A DNA stretch of 64,000 nucleotides from an uncultured Collinsella sp. (GCA_900549745.1 URPJ01000004.1:1-64000), one strand, 5' to 3'; shown: positions 32,118-40,411, counted from the first letter of the stretch. Made by a program: numbers and translations. Notes: generated by a model from the letters alone, not told the origin.

Positions 32118-33014
32118 CTATGCGTCCGCGTGAACGAGCAGGCAGCGGAGTGTACCGGAGCAGCCCTCGTAGGGGCGCTTACCGGCGCCGTAGCCGACGG
32201 CCTCGATGCGGTAGCGGACTGGCAGGTGCTCGGACGTGCGCAGCGCGGTGACGATGGCGGCGCCCGTGGGCGTCACGAGCTCGCCGGCGACCGGCGCGGG
32301 CGTGAGGGCGATATTGCCTGCCTGGCACAGGTTGACGACAGCGGGGACGGGAATGGGCATGAGGCCGTGGGCGCAGCGGATGGTTCCGTGGCCCTCGGAG
32401 AGCGACTCGACCACGATGTCCTCAATACCCAGGTCGTCGAGGCAGATGGCGACAGAGCAGACGTCGACGATGGAGTCGACGGCGCCCACCTCGTGAAACA
32501 GGACGGTGTCGGGCGTTTTGCCGTGAGCCTTGGCCTCGGCAGCAGCGAGTACGGAAAAAATGGCGAGGGCACGACGCTTGGCGCCATCGCTTAGCTGCGA
32601 GCCATCGATGATAGCGGTGACGTCCGCCAAAGAACGGTGGTGATGGTGGTGGGCGTGATGGTGGCCCTCGTGGTCATGCTCGTGGCAGTGCTCGTGCTCC
32701 CCATGGTTATGATGCCCATGCCCATGTCCATGCTCGTGCGTGTGCTCAGCAGTTGCCTCGTTGCCGTAGAGCCAAGCCATGTCGTGGTCATGATTCTCCA
32801 GCTCGGCCGCAAGCTGAACGTCAAAGTCGCAGGCGTCGATGCCATGCTTGTTTACGCGGGTGACGGCAATCTCAAAGCCGCCGACCGGCAGCGTGGCGAG
32901 CTGTTCGCGCAGGTGCTCCTCGCTGGCGCCCAGGTCGAGCAGGGCTGCGACGGTCATGTCGCCGCTGATGCCCGAGGTGCCGTCGATGATAAGCGTGTGC
33001 TGATGGTTGGACAT
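32118..33014 (-). CDS. larC: LarC1-like nickel-insertion protein without LarC2 domain
   Basis: LarC inserts nickel into the pyridinium dithiocarboxylate mononucleotide to form the racemase cofactor. This protein has 298 residues: the N-terminal DGTSGISGDMTVAALLDLGA motif, then a very His-rich nickel-binding loop (about residues 75-130), then FHEVGAVDSIVDVCS and PTGAAIV. It ends just after GYGAGKRP, the boundary between LarC1 and LarC2 in other bacteria. A full LarC has about 400 residues, and in L. plantarum LarC2 is added by a -1 frameshift. Here tetR begins 2 bp after the stop, so no LarC2 coding space exists in any frame. The ribosome-binding site AAGGAG overlaps the larB stop region. Confidence 0.88.
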   Translation of the reverse strand: MSNHQHTLIIDGTSGISGDMTVAALLDLGASEEHLREQLATLPVGGFEIAVTRVNKHGIDACDFDVQLAAELENHDHDMAWLYGNEATAEHTHEHGHGHGHHNHGEHEHCHEHDHEGHHHAHHHHHRSLADVTAIIDGSQLSDGAKRRALAIFSVLAAAEAKAHGKTPDTVLFHEVGAVDSIVDVCSVAICLDDLGIEDIVVESLSEGHGTIRCAHGLMPIPVPAVVNLCQAGNIALTPAPVAGELVTPTGAAIVTALRTSEHLPVRYRIEAVGYGAGKRPYEGCSGTLRCLLVHADA

Positions 33015-33024
33015 AGAATGCTCC

Positions 33025-33807
33025 TTAACGGGCGCAGGGCGTGCCGGCGCTCAAATGATTGATAAGACTTGCCTGGTAGGCGGCGCCGAAGCCATTGTCG
33101 ATGTTGACGACTGAAACGCCGCTGGCGCAGGAGTTGAGCATGGCGAGCAGTGCGGCCACGCCGCCAAAGCTCGCGCCGTAGCCCACGCTGGTGGGGACGG
33201 CGATGACCGGACAGCTCACAAGACCGCCGATAACGCTCGCCAGGGCGCCTTCCATGCCGGCGATGGCGATGACCACCTGCGCCTGGGCAAGTTCCTCAGC
33301 ATGAGCGAGCAGGCGGTGCAGGCCGGCGACACCCACGTCGTAGAGGCGATCGACCTCGTTGCCATAGAATTCGGCCGTCAACGCGGCTTCCTCGGCGACG
33401 GGCAAGTCGCTTGTGCCGGCGCAGGCGACGACGATGCGTCCGTTGCCGGTAGGGGAGGGCTTGCCGCCCACGAGGGCGAGCTGTGCGTCCGGGACATATC
33501 CCAGGTCGATGCCGTTGTCGAGCAGCTCCGAGGTGCAGGCTGCCTTTTCGGCATCCAGGCGCGTGACCAGGATGCGCTCCTGGCCGGCATCGCGCAGCGC
33601 TTTGATAATGGCGGCAATCTGCTCGGCGGTTTTACCGGCGCCGTAGACAACCTCGCCGGCTCCCTGGCGCACCCCGCGCGAAAGATCGAGCTGCGCAAAA
33701 CCCAGATCGGCGGTTGGCGCCGTCTGGATGCGCGTGAGGGCGACTGCCGGGGCGACTGCTCCGTCGGCAACATCGTTCAGCAATTGCTCAAGATCTCGCT
33801 TATCCAT
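33025..33807 (-). CDS. larB: LarB, pyridinium-3,5-biscarboxylate mononucleotide synthase
   Basis: First step of nickel-pincer cofactor synthesis: carboxylates and hydrolyses nicotinic acid adenine dinucleotide. 260 residues from ATG 33807, which has AAGGGA upstream; an in-frame ATG at 33840 overlaps the leader. The PurE-like domain shows GTSDLPVAEEA, AGMEGALASVIGGLV, PTSVGYGASFGG and LNSCASGVSVVNIDNG, whose Cys is the proposed nucleophile. larC follows after 10 bp. Confidence 0.92.
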   Translation of the reverse strand: MDKRDLEQLLNDVADGAVAPAVALTRIQTAPTADLGFAQLDLSRGVRQGAGEVVYGAGKTAEQIAAIIKALRDAGQERILVTRLDAEKAACTSELLDNGIDLGYVPDAQLALVGGKPSPTGNGRIVVACAGTSDLPVAEEAALTAEFYGNEVDRLYDVGVAGLHRLLAHAEELAQAQVVIAIAGMEGALASVIGGLVSCPVIAVPTSVGYGASFGGVAALLAMLNSCASGVSVVNIDNGFGAAYQASLINHLSAGTPCAR

Positions 33808-33851
33808 ATATGTTCCCTTCGACGGCGCAAAGTCTAGCACTCAAAGGGTAT

Positions 33852-33885
33852 GTTTCCGAACACTAAGACAAAATTGTTCGGAAAC
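33852..33885 (-). promoter_or_regulatory. Operator palindrome at the larB-larC-tetR promoter
   Basis: GTTTCCGAACA (33852-33862) and TGTTCGGAAAC (33875-33885) form an 11-bp perfect inverted repeat with a 12-nt spacer. On the minus strand a TTGTCT -35-like box lies in the spacer and TACCCT or CATACC lies just beyond the inner half, so binding would block the promoter. The size fits a TetR-family dimer or pair of dimers. I see no second copy upstream of larA. Confidence 0.6.
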
Positions 33886-33921
33886 TATAGGACAGACTGA
33901 TTCAATTGTTAGACGGATCGA

Positions 33922-34557
33922 CTAGTCGCGCAGGATGATGTCCATGGCGAGCATTAGGTTGCGCTCGTCGATGGCAAACGGGGCGGCTTCGCGCGTCTTG
34001 GGCTTGGCGCAAAACGCGATGCCCGTGCCCGCGGCCTGAATCATGGGGATGTCGTTGGCGCCGTCGCCGATCGCGACGGTATGGGCCATATCGACGCCGC
34101 ACTCAACTGCCCAATCCAGCAGCTGGATAAGCTTGGACTCCTTGGTCACAATGTCGGCCGCCAACTTACCGGTGAGCTTGCCGTCTACGACCTCCAGGCG
34201 GTTCGCTAGACAAAAGTCGATACCCGCGGCAGCCACGATCTTGTCGGCGACCTCGTGGAAGCCGCCGCTTACCACGCCGACCTTCCAGCCCTTGCTGTGC
34301 GCTGAGCGCACAAGCTCCAGCGCGCCGGGGGTAAACGTCACGCGCTCAAAGGTGCGCTCGAACACATTCTCGTCCAGGCCGGCGAGCAGCCCCACGCGCT
34401 CCTCGAGCGCTTGCTTAAAGTCGAGCTCGCCGCGCATGGCGCGCTCGGTGATCTGCGCTACCTGCTCGCCTACGCCGGCTTCCTCACCCAACAGGTCGAT
34501 GACCTCCTGGTTGATGAGCGTGGAGTCGATATCCATAACGATGAGGCGTGCAGTCAT
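33922..34557 (-). CDS. serB: Phosphoserine phosphatase
   Basis: HAD-superfamily enzyme for the last step of serine synthesis. 211 residues from ATG 34557, 6 nt after GGAAAGG. HAD motif I is MDIDSTLINQE (nucleophile Asp near residue 9), motif II is GVVSGGFHEV, and motif III/IV is IGDGANDIPMI. Length and the EVIDLLGE cap sequence match SerB. It lies upstream of larB on the same strand but is separated from it by the operator region, so it is probably a separate unit. Confidence 0.9.
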   Translation of the reverse strand: MTARLIVMDIDSTLINQEVIDLLGEEAGVGEQVAQITERAMRGELDFKQALEERVGLLAGLDENVFERTFERVTFTPGALELVRSAHSKGWKVGVVSGGFHEVADKIVAAAGIDFCLANRLEVVDGKLTGKLAADIVTKESKLIQLLDWAVECGVDMAHTVAIGDGANDIPMIQAAGTGIAFCAKPKTREAAPFAIDERNLMLAMDIILRD

Positions 34558-34813
34558 GGCGGGCCTTTCCGAGCGCAGTTGTATTGGGGCACATTGTCGC
34601 ACGTGGCGCGCGTTGGCGACGGCCGCGGTGCGTCAATTGTTTCGTCTCCGTCAAGTCTTTGGGCAGGAGCTACTTTTCCGCGGCACATCGACACAGGTGC
34701 GATAAGATAGAACGCCATGTCTGGCTGCGCGGTTTACGCAGGCTGGGCAAATCTGTACGACGCCGCCCGGAACGACACGGGGCGGCACAGATCCATAAAG
34801 GAGGATCACTGGT

Positions 34814-36601
34814 ATGAGCCAGACCCGTCCCATCGACGAGCATTCCATGCACACCCGTACCTGCGGCGAGCTTCGCCGCGAGAACGTGGGCGAAGAGGTC
34901 ACCCTCACCGGTTGGGTGAGCCGTCGCCGCGACCACGGCGGCCTTATCTTCTGCGATCTTCGCGACCGCGAGGGCATCACGCAGCTCACCTTCGACCCCG
35001 AGCACTCCGACGGCGACGCCTTTAAGATCGCCGAGACCATGCGTCCCGAGTGGCCCATCAAGATCCACGGCGTCGTGCGCTCCCGTGGCGAGGAGACCAC
35101 CAACACCAAGCTCGCGACCGGCGAGATCGAGGTCCTGACCGACCACGCCGAGGTTCTCAACACGTCCGTCACCCCGCCGTTCCAGATCGAGGACGGCATC
35201 GAGACCAGCGAGGACACCCGCCTGCGCTATCGCTATCTGGACCTCCGCCGTCCCGAGATGATGGCCAACCTCAAGCTGCGCTCCGACTTTACCTTTGCCA
35301 TTCGCGAGGCACTGCACAACCGTGAGTTCATGGAGGTCGAGACGCCCTCCCTGTTCAAGTCCACGCCCGAGGGCGCCCGCGACTTCATCGTTCCCAGCCG
35401 CATCCAGCCGGGCAACTTCTACGCCCTGCCGCAGTCCCCGCAGCTTCTGAAGCAGCTGCTCATGGTCGGTGGCGTTGAGCGCTACTACCAGGTTGCCAAG
35501 TGCTTCCGCGACGAGGACCTGCGTGCCGACCGTCAGCCCGAGTTCACCCAGGTCGATATCGAGATGTCCTTCGTGGACCAGAACGATGTCATGAGCGCGC
35601 TCGAAGAGGTTCTTGCCGATGCCTTCGGTCGCATGGGTGTCGAGATGCCCACGCCGCTGCGTCGCATGAACTACTGGGATGCCATGGACACCTATGGCTC
35701 CGACAAGCCCGATACCCGCTATGGCATGCACCTGGTCGACCTGACCGACATCTTTGCCAACTCCAAGTTCAAGGTCTTTGCGACCGCCGCAAATGAGGAG
35801 GGCTCTGTCGTCAAGGCCATCAACGCCAAGGGCGCCGGTGCCTGGGCACGTGCCAAGATCGATAAGCTCGCCGGCGTGGCCTCCACGTTTGGCGCCAAGG
35901 GCCTGGCCTGGATCGCCTTCCGCGAGGACGGCTCCATCAACAGCCCCATCGTCAAGTTCTTCTCGGACGAGGAGATGGCCGCTCTGCGTGAGCGCATGGA
36001 CGTCGAGCCCGGCGACCTTGTGATGTTTGCCGCCGGTCCGCGCCTGCTCTCTGACGAGATCCTGGGCGGCATGCGCTCGCACATGGCCAACGCCCTCGAG
36101 ATTAAGCGTGAGGGTCACGACTTCCTGTGGGTCGTCAACTTCCCGCTGTTCCACTGGGATGAGGACCGCAAGGCTTACGCTGCCGAGCACCAGCCCTTCA
36201 CTCTGCCGACCGAGACCGACATCGCCAAGATCGAGGCCGATCCCCTGGCAGCCGGCTCCTGCACCTACGACTTTGTCATGGATGGCTTTGAGGCCGGCGG
36301 CGGCGGTATGCGTATCCACAACGCCGAGATGCAGATGTCCATGCTCAAGCTCCTGGGCTTTACCGAGGAGCGTGCCGAGTCTCAGTTCGGCTTCCTCATG
36401 GAGGCCCTCAAGTTTGGTGCGCCCCCGATGGGCGGTTTTGCTCTGGGCCTGGACCGCGTGTGCATGCTGCTCACCGGTTCCGACTCCATCCGCGACGTCA
36501 TGGCGTTCCCCAAGACGGCCAGCGGCTCCGACCTTATGTCGGGTGCTCCGAGTGCCGTTTCCGGCGCCCAGCTCAAGGACGTCAGCCTGCGCCTGATGTA
36601 G
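34814..36601 (+). CDS. aspS: Aspartyl-tRNA synthetase
   Basis: Class IIb synthetase of 595 residues. An N-terminal OB-fold anticodon-binding domain (about 10-110, GWVSRRRDHGGLIFCDLRD) is followed by the catalytic core with motif 2 FRDEDLRADRQPEFTQ and motif 3 GLDRVCMLLTG, and a bacterial GAD insertion (about 280-420). ATG 34814 follows an ideal AAAGGAGG. The C-terminal SGSDLMSGAPS block is typical of bacterial AspS. The 250-bp divergent region to serB has a weak TAAGAT -10 at 34703 but no T-box. Confidence 0.96.
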   Translation: MSQTRPIDEHSMHTRTCGELRRENVGEEVTLTGWVSRRRDHGGLIFCDLRDREGITQLTFDPEHSDGDAFKIAETMRPEWPIKIHGVVRSRGEETTNTKLATGEIEVLTDHAEVLNTSVTPPFQIEDGIETSEDTRLRYRYLDLRRPEMMANLKLRSDFTFAIREALHNREFMEVETPSLFKSTPEGARDFIVPSRIQPGNFYALPQSPQLLKQLLMVGGVERYYQVAKCFRDEDLRADRQPEFTQVDIEMSFVDQNDVMSALEEVLADAFGRMGVEMPTPLRRMNYWDAMDTYGSDKPDTRYGMHLVDLTDIFANSKFKVFATAANEEGSVVKAINAKGAGAWARAKIDKLAGVASTFGAKGLAWIAFREDGSINSPIVKFFSDEEMAALRERMDVEPGDLVMFAAGPRLLSDEILGGMRSHMANALEIKREGHDFLWVVNFPLFHWDEDRKAYAAEHQPFTLPTETDIAKIEADPLAAGSCTYDFVMDGFEAGGGGMRIHNAEMQMSMLKLLGFTEERAESQFGFLMEALKFGAPPMGGFALGLDRVCMLLTGSDSIRDVMAFPKTASGSDLMSGAPSAVSGAQLKDVSLRLM

Positions 36602-36625
36602 GCAAGCGGCTACATATTGCTTGCA

Positions 36626-36660
36626 ACGAGGGAAGGACGTGTGCCTTCCCTCGTTTTTTA
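36626..36660 (+). terminator. Terminator of aspS
   Basis: Perfect 11-bp stem ACGAGGGAAGG / CCTTCCCTCGT followed by TTTTTT. Confidence 0.9.
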
Positions 36661-36700
36661 TGCGCCGAGATTGTGAGGACATGGGGTGACCGGGCGTCGC

Positions 36701-36870
36701 GGAAAGTGCGTCCCGGAATCTGGGTCCAGAACGGGTCGCAGTTTCCCAAACAGAGTCCCTTTGGAAACTGCGACCCAGAATCCAGCCAAATAACGGGACG
36801 CGCTTTCCGATTGAGCCTTCTGGCGGAAACTGTGTCCCATCATTGACGCTCGAAGTGGGATGCGGTTTCC
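36701..36870. repeat. Array of six alternately inverted 14-mers
   Basis: GGAAACTGCGACCC-like units start at 36701 (+), 36733 (-), 36763 (+), 36795 (-), 36825 (+) and 36857 (-). Start-to-start steps are 32, 30, 32, 30 and 32 bp. Orientation alternates strictly, and neighbouring pairs as well as nested pairs can fold. The arrangement resembles REP/BIME arrays of enterobacteria, not CRISPR. It fills the aspS-HPr gap together with the aspS terminator; 36871-36957 shows only a weak promoter-like stretch. Confidence 0.85.
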
Positions 36871-36957
36871 GTCCCACCCTCAACAAGCATCTAACGCTAC
36901 AATAACTACCACGTGGCTGGGTTTGCCGGCCGAATGTGCGATGCCGCGGGAGGGGAC

Positions 36958-37206
36958 ATGGTCGAGTTTACAAAGACGATTAAAGATCCGTTGGGACTAC
37001 ATGCCCGCCCGGTTGCGCTGCTCTATGACATCATTGCCAAGCATCGTAGCGACGTGTCAGTCAGTATCGGCGACCGCCACACGGATGGCCGCGATGTCAT
37101 GGGGCTCATGGCCCTCTATGGTGAGTGCGGAGAGAACGTCGTCTTTCGTGTTTCGGGCGTGGATGAGGCCTCTTGCGTCACATCGATCAGAAATCTCTCG
37201 CTCTAG
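36958..37206 (+). CDS. HPr-family phosphocarrier with Asp at position 46
   Basis: 82-residue HPr-like protein of the PTS. ATG 36958 follows GGGAGGGG. The phosphorylatable His15 lies in GLHARP exactly as in Bacillus HPr. The residues around regulatory position 46 read GRDVMGLMAL where Firmicutes have LKSIMGVMSL, so Ser46 is replaced by Asp46. Asp is the classical mimic of P-Ser-HPr. The protein could be locked in a signalling-like state, or simply lack HPr-kinase regulation. No other PTS gene is nearby. Confidence 0.88.
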   Translation: MVEFTKTIKDPLGLHARPVALLYDIIAKHRSDVSVSIGDRHTDGRDVMGLMALYGECGENVVFRVSGVDEASCVTSIRNLSL

Positions 37207-37215
37207 GCATGATAG

Positions 37216-37251
37216 GGCGCGGTAAAGGATGGTCCTTTGCCGCGCCTTTTT
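37216..37251 (+). terminator. Terminator of the HPr gene
   Basis: 14-bp perfect stem GGCGCGGTAAAGGA / TCCTTTGCCGCGCC with TTTTT. Confidence 0.9.
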
Positions 37252-37298
37252 GTTTCGTATAGGAAACTTTTTCGAAATCTGAATGGGGACCCTTTCCA

Positions 37299-37352
37299 AA
37301 AAGTTAACCGCGTGCTAGTTTACTATAGCGAACATAGACGTGGTTAACTTTT
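37299..37352 (+). promoter_or_regulatory. Inverted AAAAGTTAACC repeat at the feo promoter
   Basis: AAAAGTTAACC (37299-37309) and GGTTAACTTTT (37342-37352) are perfect inverted copies around a promoter-like TACTAT (37321-37326). They lie 44-97 bp before the first feoA. A related AAGTTAG palindrome lies before feoB (37928). A metalloregulator of the DtxR or Fur type is the natural candidate. Confidence 0.55.
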
Positions 37353-37395
37353 ACCGCGTCGATGTTGAGGACGAACCGACGTTAGGAGCTCACTC

Positions 37396-37638
37396 ATGTC
37401 TTGCGGACCGCAGATGCCGGCCATGCCGCTTTCGATGGTAAAAGCGGGCGAAACCGTGCGCGTGTCTCGGGTAAAGGGCAATGAGGATATGAAGCACCAC
37501 CTCAAGGACCTCGGCTTTGTCGAGGGAAGCGAAATCCACGTGGTGAGCTCGAGCGGCGCCAATATCATCGTCACGGTGCTGGGCGCACGCTTTGGCATCG
37601 ATTCCAAGGTTGCCATGCACATCATGACCGTCGGTTAG
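37396..37638 (+). CDS. feoA: FeoA-domain protein (first copy)
   Basis: 80-residue SH3-like FeoA protein: MPLSMVKAGETVRVSRVKG, then LKDLGFVEGSEIHVV. A short Cys/Pro/Met leader (MSCGPQMPAM) precedes the domain. FeoA proteins assist the ferrous iron transporter FeoB. It follows the promoter with inverted repeats and is the first gene of feoA-feoA-feoB. Confidence 0.9.
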   Translation: MSCGPQMPAMPLSMVKAGETVRVSRVKGNEDMKHHLKDLGFVEGSEIHVVSSSGANIIVTVLGARFGIDSKVAMHIMTVG

Positions 37639-37677
37639 TTCGCAGCATTTCATAAAAACCGAAAGGGGGACAAGAGG

Positions 37678-37899
37678 ATGAAGACGTTGGGTGACGTTAA
37701 GGTGGGCGAGAGTTCTACCATCGTCAAGCTTCACGGCGAGGGTGCGCTTCGCCGCCACCTTATGGACCTGGGGCTCATCAAGGGCACTTCGTTCAAGGTC
37801 GTGAAGGTTGCACCGCTCGGTGATCCGGTCGAGATCAACGTGCGCGGCTACGAGCTTTCCATCCGCAAGGAGGAGGCCGCCGTCGTCGAGGTTCAGTAA
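37678..37899 (+). CDS. feoA: FeoA-domain protein (second copy)
   Basis: 73 residues, also a single FeoA domain (GALRRHLMDLGLIKGTSFKV, then VEINVRGYELSIRKEEA). It starts 39 bp after the first copy behind AAAGGGGG. Two consecutive, diverged FeoA genes before FeoB suggest a complex with two different FeoA partners. Confidence 0.9.
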   Translation: MKTLGDVKVGESSTIVKLHGEGALRRHLMDLGLIKGTSFKVVKVAPLGDPVEINVRGYELSIRKEEAAVVEVQ

Positions 37900-37927
37900 G
37901 GGCTCGCGACGTATATTTCTGCAGATA

Positions 37928-37947
37928 AAGTTAGGTATTTCTAACTT
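37928..37947 (+). promoter_or_regulatory. AAGTTAG palindrome between feoA and feoB
   Basis: AAGTTAG and CTAACTT are inverted around GTATTT. The half-site shares AAGTTA with the arms at 37299 and 37342 and loosely resembles DtxR/IdeR boxes. It may give feoB its own iron control. Confidence 0.45.
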
Positions 37948-38022
37948 AATGCTGCAACTTTGAAGCACATTATCCAGCCTGTGCGGAGAAAGCAGCGCAG
38001 GCACACAAGGAAGAAGGATTGA

Positions 38023-40350
38023 ATGGCGGATTCTCAGATCCATGTCGCGCTGGCGGGTAACCCCAACTGCGGCAAGACCACGCTTTTCAACCTGATCACC
38101 GGCGCCAACGGCTACGTTGGCAACTGGCCCGGCGTTACGGTTGAGAAAAAGGAGGCCAAGCTCCTAAGCGACAAGAACGTTACCATCACGGACCTCCCCG
38201 GCATCTACTCGCTTTCCCCCTACAGCCCCGAGGAGCAGTGCTCGCGCGATTACCTCATGAGCGGCGAGCCCGATGTCGTCGTCCAGGTGGTCGACGCCAC
38301 CAACCTCGAGCGCAACCTATACCTGGCACTTCAGGTTATCGAGACCGGCCTGCCCGTGGTCGTTGCCCTCAACATGGCCGACTTGGTCGAGAAGAACGGC
38401 GACAAGATCGACACGGACAAGCTCTCCAAGAAGCTCGGTTGCCCGGTCATGATGATCTCGGCCCTTAAGAACAAGGGTATCAAGGAGCTGTTCGAGCAGG
38501 TCAAGAAGTCCGCTGCTTCCAAGGGCCAGGTGCCGGAGCACAAGTTCGACTCCTCCATCGAGGACGTTCTGGACCACATCGAGAACAACCTTCCGGCGAG
38601 CGTTCCCGCCAACAAGCGCCGCTACTACGCCGTCAAGCTGTTCGAGCGTGATGCAGACGCCTGCAGACTCATCAACCTCACCAAGGAGAAGGCCGCTCGC
38701 GTGGAGGAGCTGGTCGCCCAGTGCGAGCAGGACTGCGACGACGATGCCGAGTCCATCATCACCGGTGAGCGCTATGGCGTCATCGCGCACATCATCGATG
38801 AGTGCATGACCAAGGCTCCGGCCAAGATGAGCACCTCCGAGAAGATCGACCGTGTGGTTACCAACCGTATCCTGGGCCTGCCGATCTTTGTGGTCATCAT
38901 GTTCTGCGTGTACTACATCGCCGTTTCCACCCTGGGCGGCACGGTGACCGACTTCACCAACGACCAGCTCTTCGGTACCGACGGTTGGTATGTGCTCGGC
39001 CAGGGCCGCGACGCCTACGACGCGGCTGTCGAGGCTGCGGGCGATGATGCCGACTCGGTCGACCCGGCGCAGTACGGCCCCTATGTTCCCGGTATTACCA
39101 CCATGGTCCACGACGCGCTTGTGGCGGGCGGCACCGAGGACGGTGGCCTGGTCGATTCGCTGGTCTGCGACGGTATCGTCGGAGGCCTGGGCGCTATCTT
39201 CGGCTTCGTCCCGCAGATGTTCCTGTTGTTCGTCATGCTGTCCTTCCTAGAGGACTGCGGCTATATGGCCCGCGTCGCCTTCATCATGGATCGCGTGTTC
39301 CGCCGCTTTGGCCTGTCCGGTAAGTCCTTTATCCCCATGCTCGTGTCCTCGGGCTGCGGCGTTCCCGGCGTCATGGCCACCAAGACCATCGAGAACGAGA
39401 AGGACCGCCGTATGACGGTCATGACCACCACGTTCATTCCCTGTGGCGCCAAGCTGCCGATCATTGCCCTGCTCATGGGTTCCATCATCGGCGATTCTTC
39501 CACCACCGCCGCGTGGATCAGCCCGCTCTTCTACTTCCTGGGCGTCTTTGCCGTCATCGCCTCGGGCCTCATGCTCAAGAAGACCAAGCTCTTCGCCGGT
39601 CGTCCGACGCCGTTTGTCATGGAGCTCCCCGCTTACCACTTCCCGGCGATCCGCTCTTGGGCACTGCACGTTTGGGAGCGCTGCTGGGCCTTTATCAAGA
39701 AGGCCGGCACGGTCATCTTCGCGTCCACCGTCGTGGTTTGGTTCCTGTCCAACTTTGGTAGCTACAACGGTTCCTTTGGCTTCCTGCCTGCAATGGACGG
39801 CATCCCCGAGGAGTTTATGGACTACTCCGTGCTTGCCATGCTCGGCAACCTGGTCGCTTGGATCTTCGCCCCGCTTGGCTTTAGCACCTGGCAGGCCACC
39901 GCGCTGACCGTCTCGGGTCTCGTCGCTAAGGAGAACGTCGTCGCCACTGCCGGCTCGCTGCTGTCCGTGGCCGACGCCGCCGAGACCGACCCGAGCCTGT
40001 GGACCGCGTTTGCCGGCATGTTCCCGACTATGGGCGCCTGCGTTGCCTTTGGCGCGTTCAACCTGCTGTGCGCTCCGTGCTTTGCCGCCATGGGCACTAT
40101 CCGCAACCAGATGGACTCCGGCAAGTGGACCGCGATTGCCATCGGCTACGAGTGCGCCTTTGCTTGGGTGATCGGCCTGTTCATCAACCAGTTCTACAAC
40201 TTGCTTGTTCTTGGACAGTTTGGTATCTGGACGATTGTGGCCATCGTGCTGCTGGTTGCGATGCTCTTCCAGATCTTCCGTCCCATGCCCAAGCATGCAT
40301 GGACCGACGAGGACGAGACCAACACTGCTTCCGCCGCAGTTTCCGCTTAA
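38023..40350 (+). CDS. feoB: Ferrous iron transporter FeoB
   Basis: 775-residue Fe(II) permease. The N-terminal G domain has G1 GNPNCGKTT, G3 DLPG, G4 NMAD and G5 SAL, followed by the GDI-like helical domain (about 170-265). The membrane part carries Gate motifs with MLVSSGCGVPGVMATKTI and MTTTFIPCGAKLPI. An insertion of about 60 acidic residues (about 325-375) lies in an outer loop between helices 1 and 2. ATG 38023 is preceded by AAGGAAG. The 123-bp gap from the second feoA carries the AAGTTAG palindrome. Confidence 0.95.
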   Translation: MADSQIHVALAGNPNCGKTTLFNLITGANGYVGNWPGVTVEKKEAKLLSDKNVTITDLPGIYSLSPYSPEEQCSRDYLMSGEPDVVVQVVDATNLERNLYLALQVIETGLPVVVALNMADLVEKNGDKIDTDKLSKKLGCPVMMISALKNKGIKELFEQVKKSAASKGQVPEHKFDSSIEDVLDHIENNLPASVPANKRRYYAVKLFERDADACRLINLTKEKAARVEELVAQCEQDCDDDAESIITGERYGVIAHIIDECMTKAPAKMSTSEKIDRVVTNRILGLPIFVVIMFCVYYIAVSTLGGTVTDFTNDQLFGTDGWYVLGQGRDAYDAAVEAAGDDADSVDPAQYGPYVPGITTMVHDALVAGGTEDGGLVDSLVCDGIVGGLGAIFGFVPQMFLLFVMLSFLEDCGYMARVAFIMDRVFRRFGLSGKSFIPMLVSSGCGVPGVMATKTIENEKDRRMTVMTTTFIPCGAKLPIIALLMGSIIGDSSTTAAWISPLFYFLGVFAVIASGLMLKKTKLFAGRPTPFVMELPAYHFPAIRSWALHVWERCWAFIKKAGTVIFASTVVVWFLSNFGSYNGSFGFLPAMDGIPEEFMDYSVLAMLGNLVAWIFAPLGFSTWQATALTVSGLVAKENVVATAGSLLSVADAAETDPSLWTAFAGMFPTMGACVAFGAFNLLCAPCFAAMGTIRNQMDSGKWTAIAIGYECAFAWVIGLFINQFYNLLVLGQFGIWTIVAIVLLVAMLFQIFRPMPKHAWTDEDETNTASAAVSA

Positions 40351-40380
40351 GTCCGAATAAGGATTAACCCCTTTTCACGA

Positions 40381-40411
40381 GCCCGGGTGTCCCAGCGACC
40401 CCGGGCTTTTT
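40381..40411 (+). terminator. Terminator of feoB
   Basis: GCCCGGG / CCCGGGC hairpin with TTTTT. Confidence 0.85.

Noticed and set aside
32100..32130. Programmed -1 frameshift extending LarC into LarC2
   Set aside because: All frames beyond the stop translate to tetR or to unrelated sequence; no slippery heptamer precedes the stop.
34700..34813. T-box upstream of aspS
   Set aside because: About 100 nt leader without T-box consensus or terminator.
36701..36870. CRISPR array
   Set aside because: The repeats alternate in orientation, are only 14 bp long with about 16-18-bp gaps, and no cas gene is present.
34670..36886. 738-codon open frame antisense to aspS
   Set aside because: Mirror of aspS codon usage, no domain and no ribosome-binding site.
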